5,015 nucleotides of DNA from Pseudomonadales bacterium (GTDB lineage: Bacteria; Pseudomonadota; Gammaproteobacteria; Pseudomonadales; Azotimanducaceae): positions 1 through 5,015 of the forward strand of contig JAPKEK010000255.1 of NCBI GenBank assembly GCA_028822125.1. Reading direction: 5' to 3'. A program made the translations under genes and the position numbers. Positions within the stretch are counted from its first letter, which is position 1. Each line of letters starts with the position of its first letter. Below the pieces are notes generated by a model, which was not told the origin of the DNA, made no database searches, and worked only from the letters and a program-made list of their open reading frames with translations. Shown one piece after another: positions 1 through 5,015 of this stretch.

Positions 1-1
1 A

Positions 2-988
2 TGTCCCATGCCTAAGGCCATTAAACCGATAGCTGAAAGTATGATTGTAGAGGATGATCCGAATCACCGGCGTCTGCGTGAACTGGTTCGACGTGCCTTC
101 AGGCCCCAGGCGATTGAAGTGTTGGAAACTAAAATAGATCAGTATTCGAACGAATTGTTGGATGGGCTCCCCTTAAAAAAAGAATTTGACTTGCAGAGTG
201 ATTACGCCCTGGCCATCCCAATGCGTATGATCGCCGATATGATGGGGCTTTCCCGTGAGGCAATTCCCCAGTTTAAAGAGATGTTCAGCACCCTGACCAA
301 AGGCTTCGGTGGTTGGCGCATACTCCGTACTCTGTTCTGGGATATGCCGGATACGGTGCGATTTGTGCGTGAGCTGATCCGGCAAAAACGTGATAATCCG
401 GGTGATGACATACTCACTGGCCTGATTGAGGCTGATGCGGAAGGTGATCGTTTGACCGAAGATGAAATTGTAGCCATGGTATTCCTGCTCATTGTTGGCG
501 GCTATGAAACCACGGTGCATCTGATTACCAATGGTGTGTTGACGCTGCTGGAAAACCCAGAGCAGTTAGCGCGCCTGCGAGATAATCCCGAACTCATTAA
601 TTCGGCCGTAGAGGAAATCCTCCGACACAGAGGGCCCGTGCAGTCGACTAAGCCAGGATACGCCGCTGAAGACATTCAGTTGCATGGCGTAACGATTCCC
701 AAGGGTAAGCCCATTATGCCGCTTTTTGGTGCTGCTAATCATGATCCCAGGGCGTTTGAGAATCCGCTAGTTTTCGATATTGGACGCACACCGAATCGCC
801 ATTTAGGCTTCGGACATGGCGCCCACTTTTGTCTGGGTGCGCATCTGGCGCGAGCAGAAGCCAGGTTTGGTATATTGAATTTGGTTCGGAGGTTCCCCAA
901 CCTGCAATTAGCCGGGGATTCTGCATCGCTCAAGCTGCAGAATATGCCGGGCTGGCATCGCTACGATGGCCTGCCAGTCAAGATCTGA
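2..988 (+). CDS. Cytochrome P450, 5'-partial (runs in from the left edge)
   Basis: A soluble bacterial class I-type cytochrome P450: a haem-thiolate monooxygenase that inserts one oxygen atom from O2 using electrons from a ferredoxin; the substrate cannot be told. Counting from the first visible Met (base 8), the I-helix oxygen-activation motif VGGYETT is at residues 163-169, the K-helix ExxR (EEILR) has E203 and R206, and the haem loop FGHGAHFCLG is at 268-277 with C275 as axial ligand. The C-terminus (GLPVKI) is complete. Bacterial P450s have about 400 residues. Here 326 follow the Met, and the first residues already match the middle of the fold (DDPNHRRLR, the usual DPPxHxRLR region). The frame is open to the window edge, so about 80 N-terminal residues lie outside and the Met is probably internal. 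Oddity: the segment after the K helix reads STKPGYA where relatives usually have TKPRYA, so an Arg expected to contact a haem propionate is Gly. The stop overlaps the next ATG (TGAATG), and a broken flavin monooxygenase follows. Confidence 0.93.
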   Translation, partial: CPMPKAIKPIAESMIVEDDPNHRRLRELVRRAFRPQAIEVLETKIDQYSNELLDGLPLKKEFDLQSDYALAIPMRMIADMMGLSREAIPQFKEMFSTLTKGFGGWRILRTLFWDMPDTVRFVRELIRQKRDNPGDDILTGLIEADAEGDRLTEDEIVAMVFLLIVGGYETTVHLITNGVLTLLENPEQLARLRDNPELINSAVEEILRHRGPVQSTKPGYAAEDIQLHGVTIPKGKPIMPLFGAANHDPRAFENPLVFDIGRTPNRHLGFGHGAHFCLGAHLARAEARFGILNLVRRFPNLQLAGDSASLKLQNMPGWHRYDGLPVKI

Positions 989-1011
989 ATGTCCACCCGT
1001 GCAGGCAGCCC

Positions 1012-1274
1012 ATGGACAGCACTGCTGGGAGTTTTTTCATCAACGCTACGGCTGAAGTTATTATTATCGGCGCGGGTCCGGTTGGTTTAACGCCTGCGAT
1101 TGACCTGGCCCGCGAGGCATCACGGTCTGTGTGCTTGAACAGAATTTCCAGGGTGAGGCGGGTGATGCGAAATGCAACACGGTCAGTGCCCGAACCATGG
1201 AAGGGTTCTGGCGTATCGGTATTGCTGATGCCACCGACCTTGATAGAAACCGGGTTAGAAGCTGGATATTTTAA
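1012..1274 (+). pseudogene. Remnant of FAD-dependent aromatic-ring hydroxylase (PF01494-like), frameshifted and truncated
   Basis: In life this family hydroxylates phenolic rings with FAD, NAD(P)H and O2, as in the PheA, MhpA and TfdB types. From ATG 1012 frame 1 gives a short leader, then EVIIIGAGPVGLTPAIDLAR, the Rossmann beta-alpha-beta with GxGxxG that binds FAD. From about base 1131 the homology continues in frame 3: VLEQNFQGEAGDAKCN, then TVSARTMEGFWRIGIADA, matching the family's 'CNxxSxRTMExFRRxGIAD' block. The switch fits a net loss of one base (or gain of two) around 1117-1133. Frame 3 then hits TAA at 1272-1274. About 87 codons remain of a protein that usually has 500-600, with none of the later GD or substrate-binding region. 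A weakly similar piece may continue in frame 2 (about 1280-1348), but I cannot confirm it. It starts 23 nt after the P450 on the same strand, which suggests a former operon. Frame 1 alone stays open to 1281, but after about 1131 it no longer resembles the family. Confidence 0.8.
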
Positions 1275-1502
1275 TCATTAATTCCTGCTGGTTTGATCTG
1301 ACCCGCATATCTGCTGGCGAGGCCGTGGGTTACCAGACCTGGTCGAGCTGATGGCGACCGTCACGGGCCGAACGTCGCTTGGCGAAACCGTGGTTAGTAG
1401 GATTCAATGACAGTTTTTAACAGGCTTATCTGCGCTGCAGATAGAATAGTCAGCCTGGTGCTGGCCATGCGAGGTAAAATCAAGCATCTGACGACTACGC
1501 GC

Positions 1503-1530
1503 TCGACATTCATGATTTCTTAGTTACACT
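1503..1530 (+). promoter_or_regulatory. Possible sigma70-type promoter for the LLM oxidoreductase gene
   Basis: TCGACA at 1503-1508 matches the -35 consensus at 5 of 6 positions. After a 16-nt spacer TACACT at 1525-1530 matches the -10 consensus at 4 of 6. It lies about 50 nt upstream of the start codon at 1580, in an AT-rich leader. The -10 is weak and the call rests on consensus matching only. Transcription from the upstream P450 is the alternative. Confidence 0.3.
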
Positions 1531-1567
1531 TTGATTGTATGGGTTAATTATTCTGGAAAAATAGAGC

Positions 1568-1573
1568 AGGGGA
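1568..1573 (+). promoter_or_regulatory. Ribosome binding site of the LLM oxidoreductase
   Basis: AGGGGA lies 6 nt before ATG 1580 and fixes this start rather than any downstream Met. The N-terminus it gives (MKLGLGVG) is the usual first beta strand of this family. Confidence 0.7.
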
Positions 1574-1579
1574 AAAACG

Positions 1580-2584
1580 ATGAAATTAGGACTGGGTGTT
1601 GGCCCCATGGGGGCGCCGGGCGGTGAGCGAATCATTGAGCTTGCTCAGGCAGCAGAAAACCTTGGCTACGACACGATCTGGTGCCCTGAGATTTACGGCA
1701 TGGATTGTTTTACGCCGCTGGCCTGGATTGGTGCACATACCTCCCGGATCAATCTGGGAACCTCCATTATGCAGATTTCTGCGCGTAGCCCGGCCAGCGC
1801 TGCCATGCATGCCGTTGCTATGGATTACCTGTCCAATGGTCGCCTGATTCTGGGCATTGGTGTGTCCGGTCCCCAGGTCGTAGAAGGCTGGTATGGGCAG
1901 GCTTATCCAAAACCACTGGCGCGGACCCGGGAGTGGATGCAGATATTTCGTAAGATCATTGAACGGCAGGAGCCGGTATCTTTTGACGGTAAACACTATC
2001 AACTGCCGCTGGATGGCGGTACTGGGTTGGGCAAACCCTTGAAGCTGATGCAGCACCCCCTGCGGGAATCTATTCCTGTTTACCTGGGAGCAGAAGGGCC
2101 GAAAAATGTCGCTATGGCGGCTGAGATCTGTGATGGCTGGATCCCCATGTTTTTATCGCCCTACCGGATGCATGAACAGTATGCAGATGCCATGAAAATA
2201 AAATCTGCAGACTTTGAAATTGCTGCAGCAGTACCGGTCGTGATCAATGATGATGTTGATAAAGCCCGAGCGGCGATTAAGCAGAATGTGGGTTTTTATG
2301 TCGGTGGCATGGGCGCCAAAACCTTTAATGTACATAAGGATCATGTTGGCCGAATGGGCTTTGGCGATGCGGCGGATGAAATACAAAATTTATTCATGTC
2401 GGGTAAACGCGATGAAGCCTTTGCGGCTGTGCCCGATCAGCTGGTTGATGAAATCGCTCTTTGTGGCCCTAAAGAGCGTATTCGAGAGCGCCTGCAGGGG
2501 TGGAAAGATTCTCCGGTAACGCAGATCAATGTGGGTGCATCTGACCTGGATACATTACAGTTTTTTGCTGAGGAATTGTTGTAA
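1580..2584 (+). CDS. LLM-class flavin- or F420-dependent oxidoreductase (Rv3520c/TIGR03559-like)
   Basis: A luciferase-like (beta/alpha)8-barrel enzyme that would catalyse a hydride-transfer or oxygenation reaction with coenzyme F420 or reduced FMN; the substrate is unknown. The 334-residue protein is normal in length and has no lesions. Visible family features are the N-terminal strand MKLGLGVG, helix 17-30 followed by YDTIWCPE (E37), the MQISARSP strand (64-71), RLILGIGVSGPQVVEGWYG (88-106, the glycine-rich part that in relatives lies near the cofactor phosphate), PLARTREW (112-119), GGTGLGKPLKL (146-156) and IPVYLGAEGPKN (165-176) followed by ICDGWIP. The GGTGLGKPLK and LGAEGPKN blocks are, to my recollection, typical of the F420-annotated subfamily with Mycobacterium Rv3520c, a gene of the cholesterol (KstR) regulon. 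Most gammaproteobacteria do not make F420, so FMN use is a real alternative. The gene is separated from the P450 by pseudogene debris and converges on the CYP153 pseudogene. It is the only apparently intact catabolic gene seen whole in this window. Confidence 0.9.
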   Translation: MKLGLGVGPMGAPGGERIIELAQAAENLGYDTIWCPEIYGMDCFTPLAWIGAHTSRINLGTSIMQISARSPASAAMHAVAMDYLSNGRLILGIGVSGPQVVEGWYGQAYPKPLARTREWMQIFRKIIERQEPVSFDGKHYQLPLDGGTGLGKPLKLMQHPLRESIPVYLGAEGPKNVAMAAEICDGWIPMFLSPYRMHEQYADAMKIKSADFEIAAAVPVVINDDVDKARAAIKQNVGFYVGGMGAKTFNVHKDHVGRMGFGDAADEIQNLFMSGKRDEAFAAVPDQLVDEIALCGPKERIRERLQGWKDSPVTQINVGASDLDTLQFFAEELL

Positions 2585-2621
2585 AAAGTGGTTTGGCAGG
2601 GCCATGGATTGGGTGAGTAAG

Positions 2622-2651
2622 GCAGGCGTTTAGGCTGGACAGTTCGCCTGC
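2622..2651. terminator. Inverted repeat between convergent genes, possible terminator
   Basis: GCAGGCG (2622-2628) and CGCCTGC (2645-2651) form a perfect 7-bp stem with a 16-nt loop, in the 79-bp gap between the LLM gene and the convergent P450. On the plus strand it is followed by GAG and then four T, so it is a modest intrinsic terminator at best. The minus strand has no T run. The position makes a shared 3'-end role likely. Confidence 0.4.
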
Positions 2652-2663
2652 GAGCTTTTGCCA

Positions 2664-3896
2664 TTATGCGGTGATACGAACCGGCATTTTGGTAAAGCCA
2701 CGTACCGCATTGGAGTAGGTTCGCTGCGGCGTGGCCATCAGTTCGATCTGCAGTTCTCGTGACAGGATTTCTTCCCATAGAATGCGAAGCTGTAATTCAG
2801 CCAGATGATTTCCGAGGCAGCGATGGATTCCAAACCCAGAAGACAGGTGATGCCGAAACCTGACTCGATCCACAATAAAAGAATCCGCTTCAGGAATTAC
2901 AGATTCGTCGCGGTTACCCGATAGATACCACATCATTACCTTCTCACCCTGAGGGATTTCCTGGCCGCCCAGTCGTACCGATTGGGTTGTCGTTCTACGC
3001 ATGCCAGTCAGTGGTGTTTGCCAGCAAATTATTTCTGGCAGAAGACGGGTGACCAGTTCTGGGTTTTCCCTTAATTTGTTCATTTCATCGGGATACTGGA
3101 GGAGCGCCAACAGCCCACCCGATATGGAATTCCGGGTTGTATCGTTACCACCCACTATCAGCAGAATCAATGTTCCCATGAATTCCTGGACATCCATATT
3201 GGCCATTTCCGAATGGGCCATCATTGAAATGAGATCATTTCTGGGTGGCTTATTGGCGCGTTCTCGCAGTAAGTCAGTGAAAGTCTCTAGACAATCTTTC
3301 AATTCGGCCAGACGTTTTGCTTCTGAATCGATTGCTCCACCTCGGGTAAGGTCCATGGTGGCCACTTCAGACCACCAGGTCAGCTTGCATCGCTCCTCAA
3401 AAGGGAAGTCGAATAAAGTTGCCAGCATTTGGGTGGTTAGTTCGATAGAAACGCGGTCTACCCAGTCAAATGTTTCGTTCCGAGGCAGGCTATCGAGTAT
3501 GTCAATGACACGCTCGCGAATAGTCTGCTGAAGGTTAGCAAGATTAGCCGGGGCGACCATGGGTCTGACAACCATTCGCCTTTCGTCGTGTATCGGTGGG
3601 TCCATATTGACGAAGTTTACGCGCTCCACGCCTACTTCAAAATCAATGATCTGCATCCCTGCCTTTTGCGAGGAGAAAGATTAATGGTCTTTGTCTACCG
3701 CAATGATGTCGTCAAAACGAGTTACCGACCAGTAAGGGCCGTAGCGGCTGCTCGGGCAATAATGAACGGGGGATTCCTGTCGCAGGCGTTTAAAGTACAT
3801 ACCAACGGTATCGTTTTGAAAGAGTTCAGGTTGACTGACGTCGATTTGTTCTAACGGGATATCGGCAATTCGGTTCTGGATATCTGAGATATTCAT
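2664..3896 (-). pseudogene. CYP153-family cytochrome P450 (alkane-hydroxylase type), inactivated by a nonsense codon and lost core residues
   Basis: CYP153 enzymes hydroxylate the terminal carbon of medium-chain alkanes and related chains, using a ferredoxin and ferredoxin reductase. The whole frame from ATG 3896 (MNISDIQNR) to TAA 2664-2666 has 410 codons, normal for the family. It carries hallmark CYP153 blocks: GPYWSVTRFDDI, FVNMDPPIHDERR, VAPANLA, ELTTQMLATLFDFPFE, NDLISMMAHSE, ILLIVGGNDTTRNS (I helix; G249, G250, D252, T253, T254), MMWYLSGNRDESVI and GFGIHRCLGN with ligand C360. Lesions: codon 72 is TAA (3681-3683) where relatives have Lys, Glu or Gln in 'NHxxFSS'; codon 291 is TGC, giving EIIC instead of EIIR, so the near-invariant ExxR Arg is lost; codon 353 is TCT, so the haem-loop signature FxxGxxxCxG begins with Ser. 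H364 also stands where relatives have Arg (GNRLAE). No frameshift is seen. The start is supported by AAGGAG at 3907-3912. An upstream in-frame ATG at 3989 lies inside the tRNA-Gly gene and is not used. No ferredoxin partner is visible. Confidence 0.88.
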
Positions 3897-3906
3897 GCGG
3901 GACGTT

Positions 3907-3912
3907 CTCCTT
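3907..3912 (-). promoter_or_regulatory. Shine-Dalgarno of the CYP153 pseudogene, deciding its start
   Basis: Read on the minus strand, AAGGAG lies 10 nt before ATG 3896. It favours this start over the in-frame ATG at 3989, which lies in the tRNA-Gly anticodon arm. The spacing is a little long. Confidence 0.6.
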
Positions 3913-3944
3913 GAACAGCCACACGGTGTATTACTGATGAGAAT

Positions 3945-4020
3945 TGGAGCGGGAAACCGGGTTCGAACCGGCGACCTGTACCTTGGCAAGGTACCGCTCT
4001 ACCAACTGAGCTATTCCCGC
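3945..4020 (-). tRNA. tRNA-Gly (anticodon GCC)
   Basis: A complete 76-nt cloverleaf including encoded CCA (3947-3945). The acceptor stem pairs GCGGGAA with TTCCCGC, the D stem GCTC with GAGC, and the anticodon stem GTACC with GGTAC around loop TTGCCAA (anticodon at 3987-3985). The T arm is GCCGG-TTCGAAC-CCGGT with one G-U pair at its base. The discriminator is U, as expected for bacterial tRNA-Gly. It reads GGC and GGU codons. It lies 75 nt downstream of tRNA-Glu on the same strand and is probably co-transcribed with it. Confidence 0.97.
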
Positions 4021-4095
4021 TTTTGCAGTTAGATATTATCACCTGATCAGGATGACTTGAACCTGTGCTCAAGAATTTCGTCCATTTTATGGTGA

Positions 4096-4171
4096 TGGCG
4101 TCCCCTGGGGGTTTCGAACCCCCGTTGCCAGGATGAAAACCTGGAGTCCTAGGCCTCTAGACGAAGGGGAC
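4096..4171 (-). tRNA. tRNA-Glu (anticodon TTC)
   Basis: A complete 76-nt cloverleaf including encoded CCA (4098-4096). The acceptor stem pairs GTCCCCT with AGGGGAC, the D arm is CGTCTAGAGGCCTAGGAC, the anticodon stem CCAGG-CCTGG encloses loop TTTTCAT (anticodon TTC), and the T loop is TTCGAAA on a CGGGG/CCCCC-type stem. The discriminator is G. It is very close to the E. coli tRNA-Glu and is the first gene behind the promoter at 4193-4221. Confidence 0.97.
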
Positions 4172-4192
4172 TCAACACAACTGACGGCGCGA

Positions 4193-4221
4193 ATAATATT
4201 GATCTTGAAGCCAACCGTCAA
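4193..4221 (-). promoter_or_regulatory. Strong sigma70 promoter of the tRNA-Glu/tRNA-Gly operon
   Basis: On the minus strand TTGACG (4221-4216) is followed by an ideal 17-nt spacer and TATTAT (4198-4193); each hexamer matches consensus at 5 of 6 positions. The -10 is followed by TCGCGCCGT, a GC-rich discriminator of the kind linked to stringent (ppGpp/DksA) control of stable-RNA promoters. Transcription would start near 4186, about 15 nt before the tRNA-Glu 5' end. Stringent control is inferred from the discriminator only. Confidence 0.8.
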
Positions 4222-4222
4222 G

Positions 4223-4270
4223 CCCGTTTGCGCCGGATTAGCCGAATACCTCGCGCAGAGGGTTTTTTTT
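4223..4270 (+). terminator. Rho-independent terminator facing the plus strand, without a visible plus-strand gene
   Basis: CCC (4223-4225), a bulged G, then TTTGCGC (4227-4233) pair with GCGCAGAGGG (4253-4262), giving about 10 bp with one G-U pair. An inner small hairpin CGG-ATTAG-CCG sits at 4234-4244. The stem is followed at once by eight T (4263-4270), the textbook intrinsic terminator layout for the plus strand. Yet the genes on both sides are on the minus strand: frmA ends at 4272 and the tRNAs begin at 4171. On the minus strand the same hairpin has an A8 run before it and no T run after it, so as the frmA terminator it would be weak. Confidence 0.6.
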
Positions 4271-4271
4271 A

Positions 4272-5015
4272 CTAATAGATGATTACACTGCGAATACTTT
4301 TACCCTCGTGCATATAGTCAAAGGCTTGGTTTATGCCATCAAGTGGTAGCGTATAGGTGATAAATTCATCGAGCTTGATTTCACCGTTCATATACTGGTC
4401 TACCATGCCCGGTAGTTGGCTACGTCCTTTTACGCCGCCAAAGGCAGTGCCGCGCCAAACGCGGCCTGTGACCAGTTGAAAGGGCCGGGTGCTTATTTCC
4501 TGACCTGCCCCGGCAACGCCAATTATAATAGATTCGCCCCAGCCCTTGTGACAGCACTCCAACGCTGCCCGCATGAGGTTAACGTTACCGACGCACTCAA
4601 AAGAGTAGTCTACGCCGCCATCGGTCATATCGACCAGAATGTCCTGGATGGGGTCGCTGTAGTCGCTGGGATTGACAAAATCGGTAGCCCCTAACAACTT
4701 AGCCATTTCAAATTTGCTTGGATTGGTATCAACCGCAATAATTCTGCCGGCTTTCGCCATGACGGCACCCTGAACCACGCTGAGGCCAATTCCACCCAGT
4801 CCGAAAATAGCGACCGTGTCGCCTGCACTTACTTTTGCTGTATTGAGTACAGCGCCAATGCCGGTGGTAACACCACAGCCCAGCAGGCAGACCTTGTCCA
4901 GGGGCGCATTCGGGCTGATTTTAGCGAGAGAGACTTCGGCGATGATTGAGTATTCGCTGAAAGTGGATGTGCCCATGTAGTGGTACAGCGATTGCCCGTT
5001 GCTGCTGAATCGGCT
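4272..5015 (-). CDS. frmA: S-(hydroxymethyl)glutathione dehydrogenase / class III alcohol dehydrogenase, 5'-partial
   Basis: A cytosolic zinc-dependent NAD+ enzyme that oxidises S-hydroxymethylglutathione, the adduct of formaldehyde and glutathione, to S-formylglutathione. It also acts on long-chain alcohols and as an S-nitrosoglutathione reductase. The window holds the last 247 residues of about 370, and the frame is open to the right edge. The first Met in view (4976) is internal, in the conserved HYMGTSTFSEY block. Numbering from the edge: SRF at 1-3, where R2 corresponds to Arg115 of class III enzymes, the glutathione-adduct binding residue; LLGCGVTTG with C47, the third catalytic zinc ligand (Cys174 in ADH numbering); FGLGGIG (71-77), the NAD Rossmann motif, with D96 (AVD) as the NAD-selecting acid; then GGVDYSFECVGN, CHKGWGESIIIGVAGAGQEI and TRPFQLVTGRVWRG. 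The other zinc ligands lie outside. No lesion is seen. Its stop TAG (4274-4272) lies next to the terminator-like hairpin. It probably serves formaldehyde detoxification and has no proven link to the P450s. Confidence 0.95.
   Translation of the reverse strand, partial: SRFSSNGQSLYHYMGTSTFSEYSIIAEVSLAKISPNAPLDKVCLLGCGVTTGIGAVLNTAKVSAGDTVAIFGLGGIGLSVVQGAVMAKAGRIIAVDTNPSKFEMAKLLGATDFVNPSDYSDPIQDILVDMTDGGVDYSFECVGNVNLMRAALECCHKGWGESIIIGVAGAGQEISTRPFQLVTGRVWRGTAFGGVKGRSQLPGMVDQYMNGEIKLDEFITYTLPLDGINQAFDYMHEGKSIRSVIIY

Larger units (their letters stand above)
1275..1579. other. Intergenic stretch without a convincing gene; probable pseudogene debris plus LLM gene leader
   Basis: All forward frames are broken by stops. 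The 5' part may hold further debris of the flavin hydroxylase. A 38-codon frame from ATG 1407 to TAG 1521-1523 (starting MTVFNRLICA) has only a poor ribosome binding site and no recognisable homology, so I do not call it a gene. The last 80 bases are AT-richer and hold a possible promoter and the Shine-Dalgarno of the downstream LLM gene. Confidence 0.5.

Noticed and set aside
829..1281. A 150-codon plus-strand frame starting inside the P450
   Set aside because: Its first 60 codons overlap the P450 in another frame and are a shadow. Only the part after 1012 has homology, and that is the broken flavin hydroxylase, which leaves this frame near 1131.
1407..1523. A 38-codon small ORF upstream of the LLM gene
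   Set aside because: It has no recognisable similarity and a weak ribosome binding site, and it lies in pseudogene debris. Chance is the simplest explanation.
3001..3531. Plus-strand 176-codon frame opposite the CYP153 gene
   Set aside because: It is rich in Ser and Arg with no motifs, and is the complement of clear P450 coding sequence.
2664..3656. A separate 330-residue P450 restarting at ATG 3656
   Set aside because: It would lack the first 80 residues of the fold. The preceding residues SFSSQKAG continue CYP153 homology in the same frame, so the Met is internal.
3945..3968. tRNA-Gly 3' end as an integrase attachment site for a genomic island
   Set aside because: No second copy of the tRNA 3' end and no integrase is visible in the window, so the idea cannot be supported here although the setting would suit it.
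3897..3989. N-terminal extension of the CYP153 frame to ATG 3989
   Set aside because: This ATG lies in the tRNA-Gly gene, and the 31 extra residues are low-complexity and unlike the family. ATG 3896 has a Shine-Dalgarno and gives the expected N-terminus.
4042..4051. Perfect 10-bp palindrome CCTGATCAGG between the two tRNAs
   Set aside because: It is short, has no second copy seen nearby, and lies in a spacer removed by tRNA processing. An operator role has no support.
4416..4694. Plus-strand 92-codon frame opposite frmA
   Set aside because: It is the antisense shadow of a strongly conserved dehydrogenase; nothing in it resembles a protein family.

Overview
The window looks like part of a gammaproteobacterial chromosome with an oxidative, catabolic gene content. 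The lineage is inferred from the form of the tRNA-Glu(UUC) and tRNA-Gly(GCC) genes, both with encoded CCA ends, from a proteobacterial class III (glutathione-dependent) alcohol dehydrogenase, and from a CYP153-type cytochrome P450, a group typical of hydrocarbon-using marine Proteobacteria and mycobacteria. The species cannot be told from the sequence.

Plus-strand half (1-2584). The C-terminal three quarters of a cytochrome P450 enters from the left edge. After a 23-nt gap comes a wrecked N-terminus of an FAD-dependent aromatic-ring hydroxylase (PF01494 type): the FAD-binding GxGxxG segment is in one frame and its continuation in another, and it then stops. About 300 bp with no convincing gene follow. 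Then an intact luciferase-like (LLM) oxidoreductase of the F420-associated Rv3520c/TIGR03559 type has a good ribosome binding site.

Minus-strand half (2585-5015). Reading right to left: the C-terminal two thirds of S-(hydroxymethyl)glutathione dehydrogenase (FrmA/AdhC); an intergenic stretch with a terminator-like hairpin facing the other way and a strong tRNA promoter; tRNA-Glu(UUC); tRNA-Gly(GCC); and then, only 48 nt after the tRNA-Gly CCA end, a CYP153-family P450. This P450 is full length but has an in-frame UAA at codon 72. It has also lost the Arg of the ExxR motif (now Cys) and the Phe of the haem-loop signature (now Ser), so it is almost certainly a pseudogene. It converges on the LLM gene.

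The three oxygenase-type genes have lost function to different degrees (one frameshifted and truncated, one inactivated by point mutations, one cut by the window edge with a doubtful residue), while the housekeeping genes (tRNAs, frmA) and the LLM gene look intact. This suggests a catabolic cluster beside a tRNA operon that is no longer under selection. I see no CRISPR array, insertion sequence, defence system or other clearly new system here. The points most worth checking are the multi-lesion CYP153 pseudogene, its position directly behind the tRNAs, the cofactor of the LLM enzyme, and the plus-strand terminator that has no plus-strand gene in front of it.
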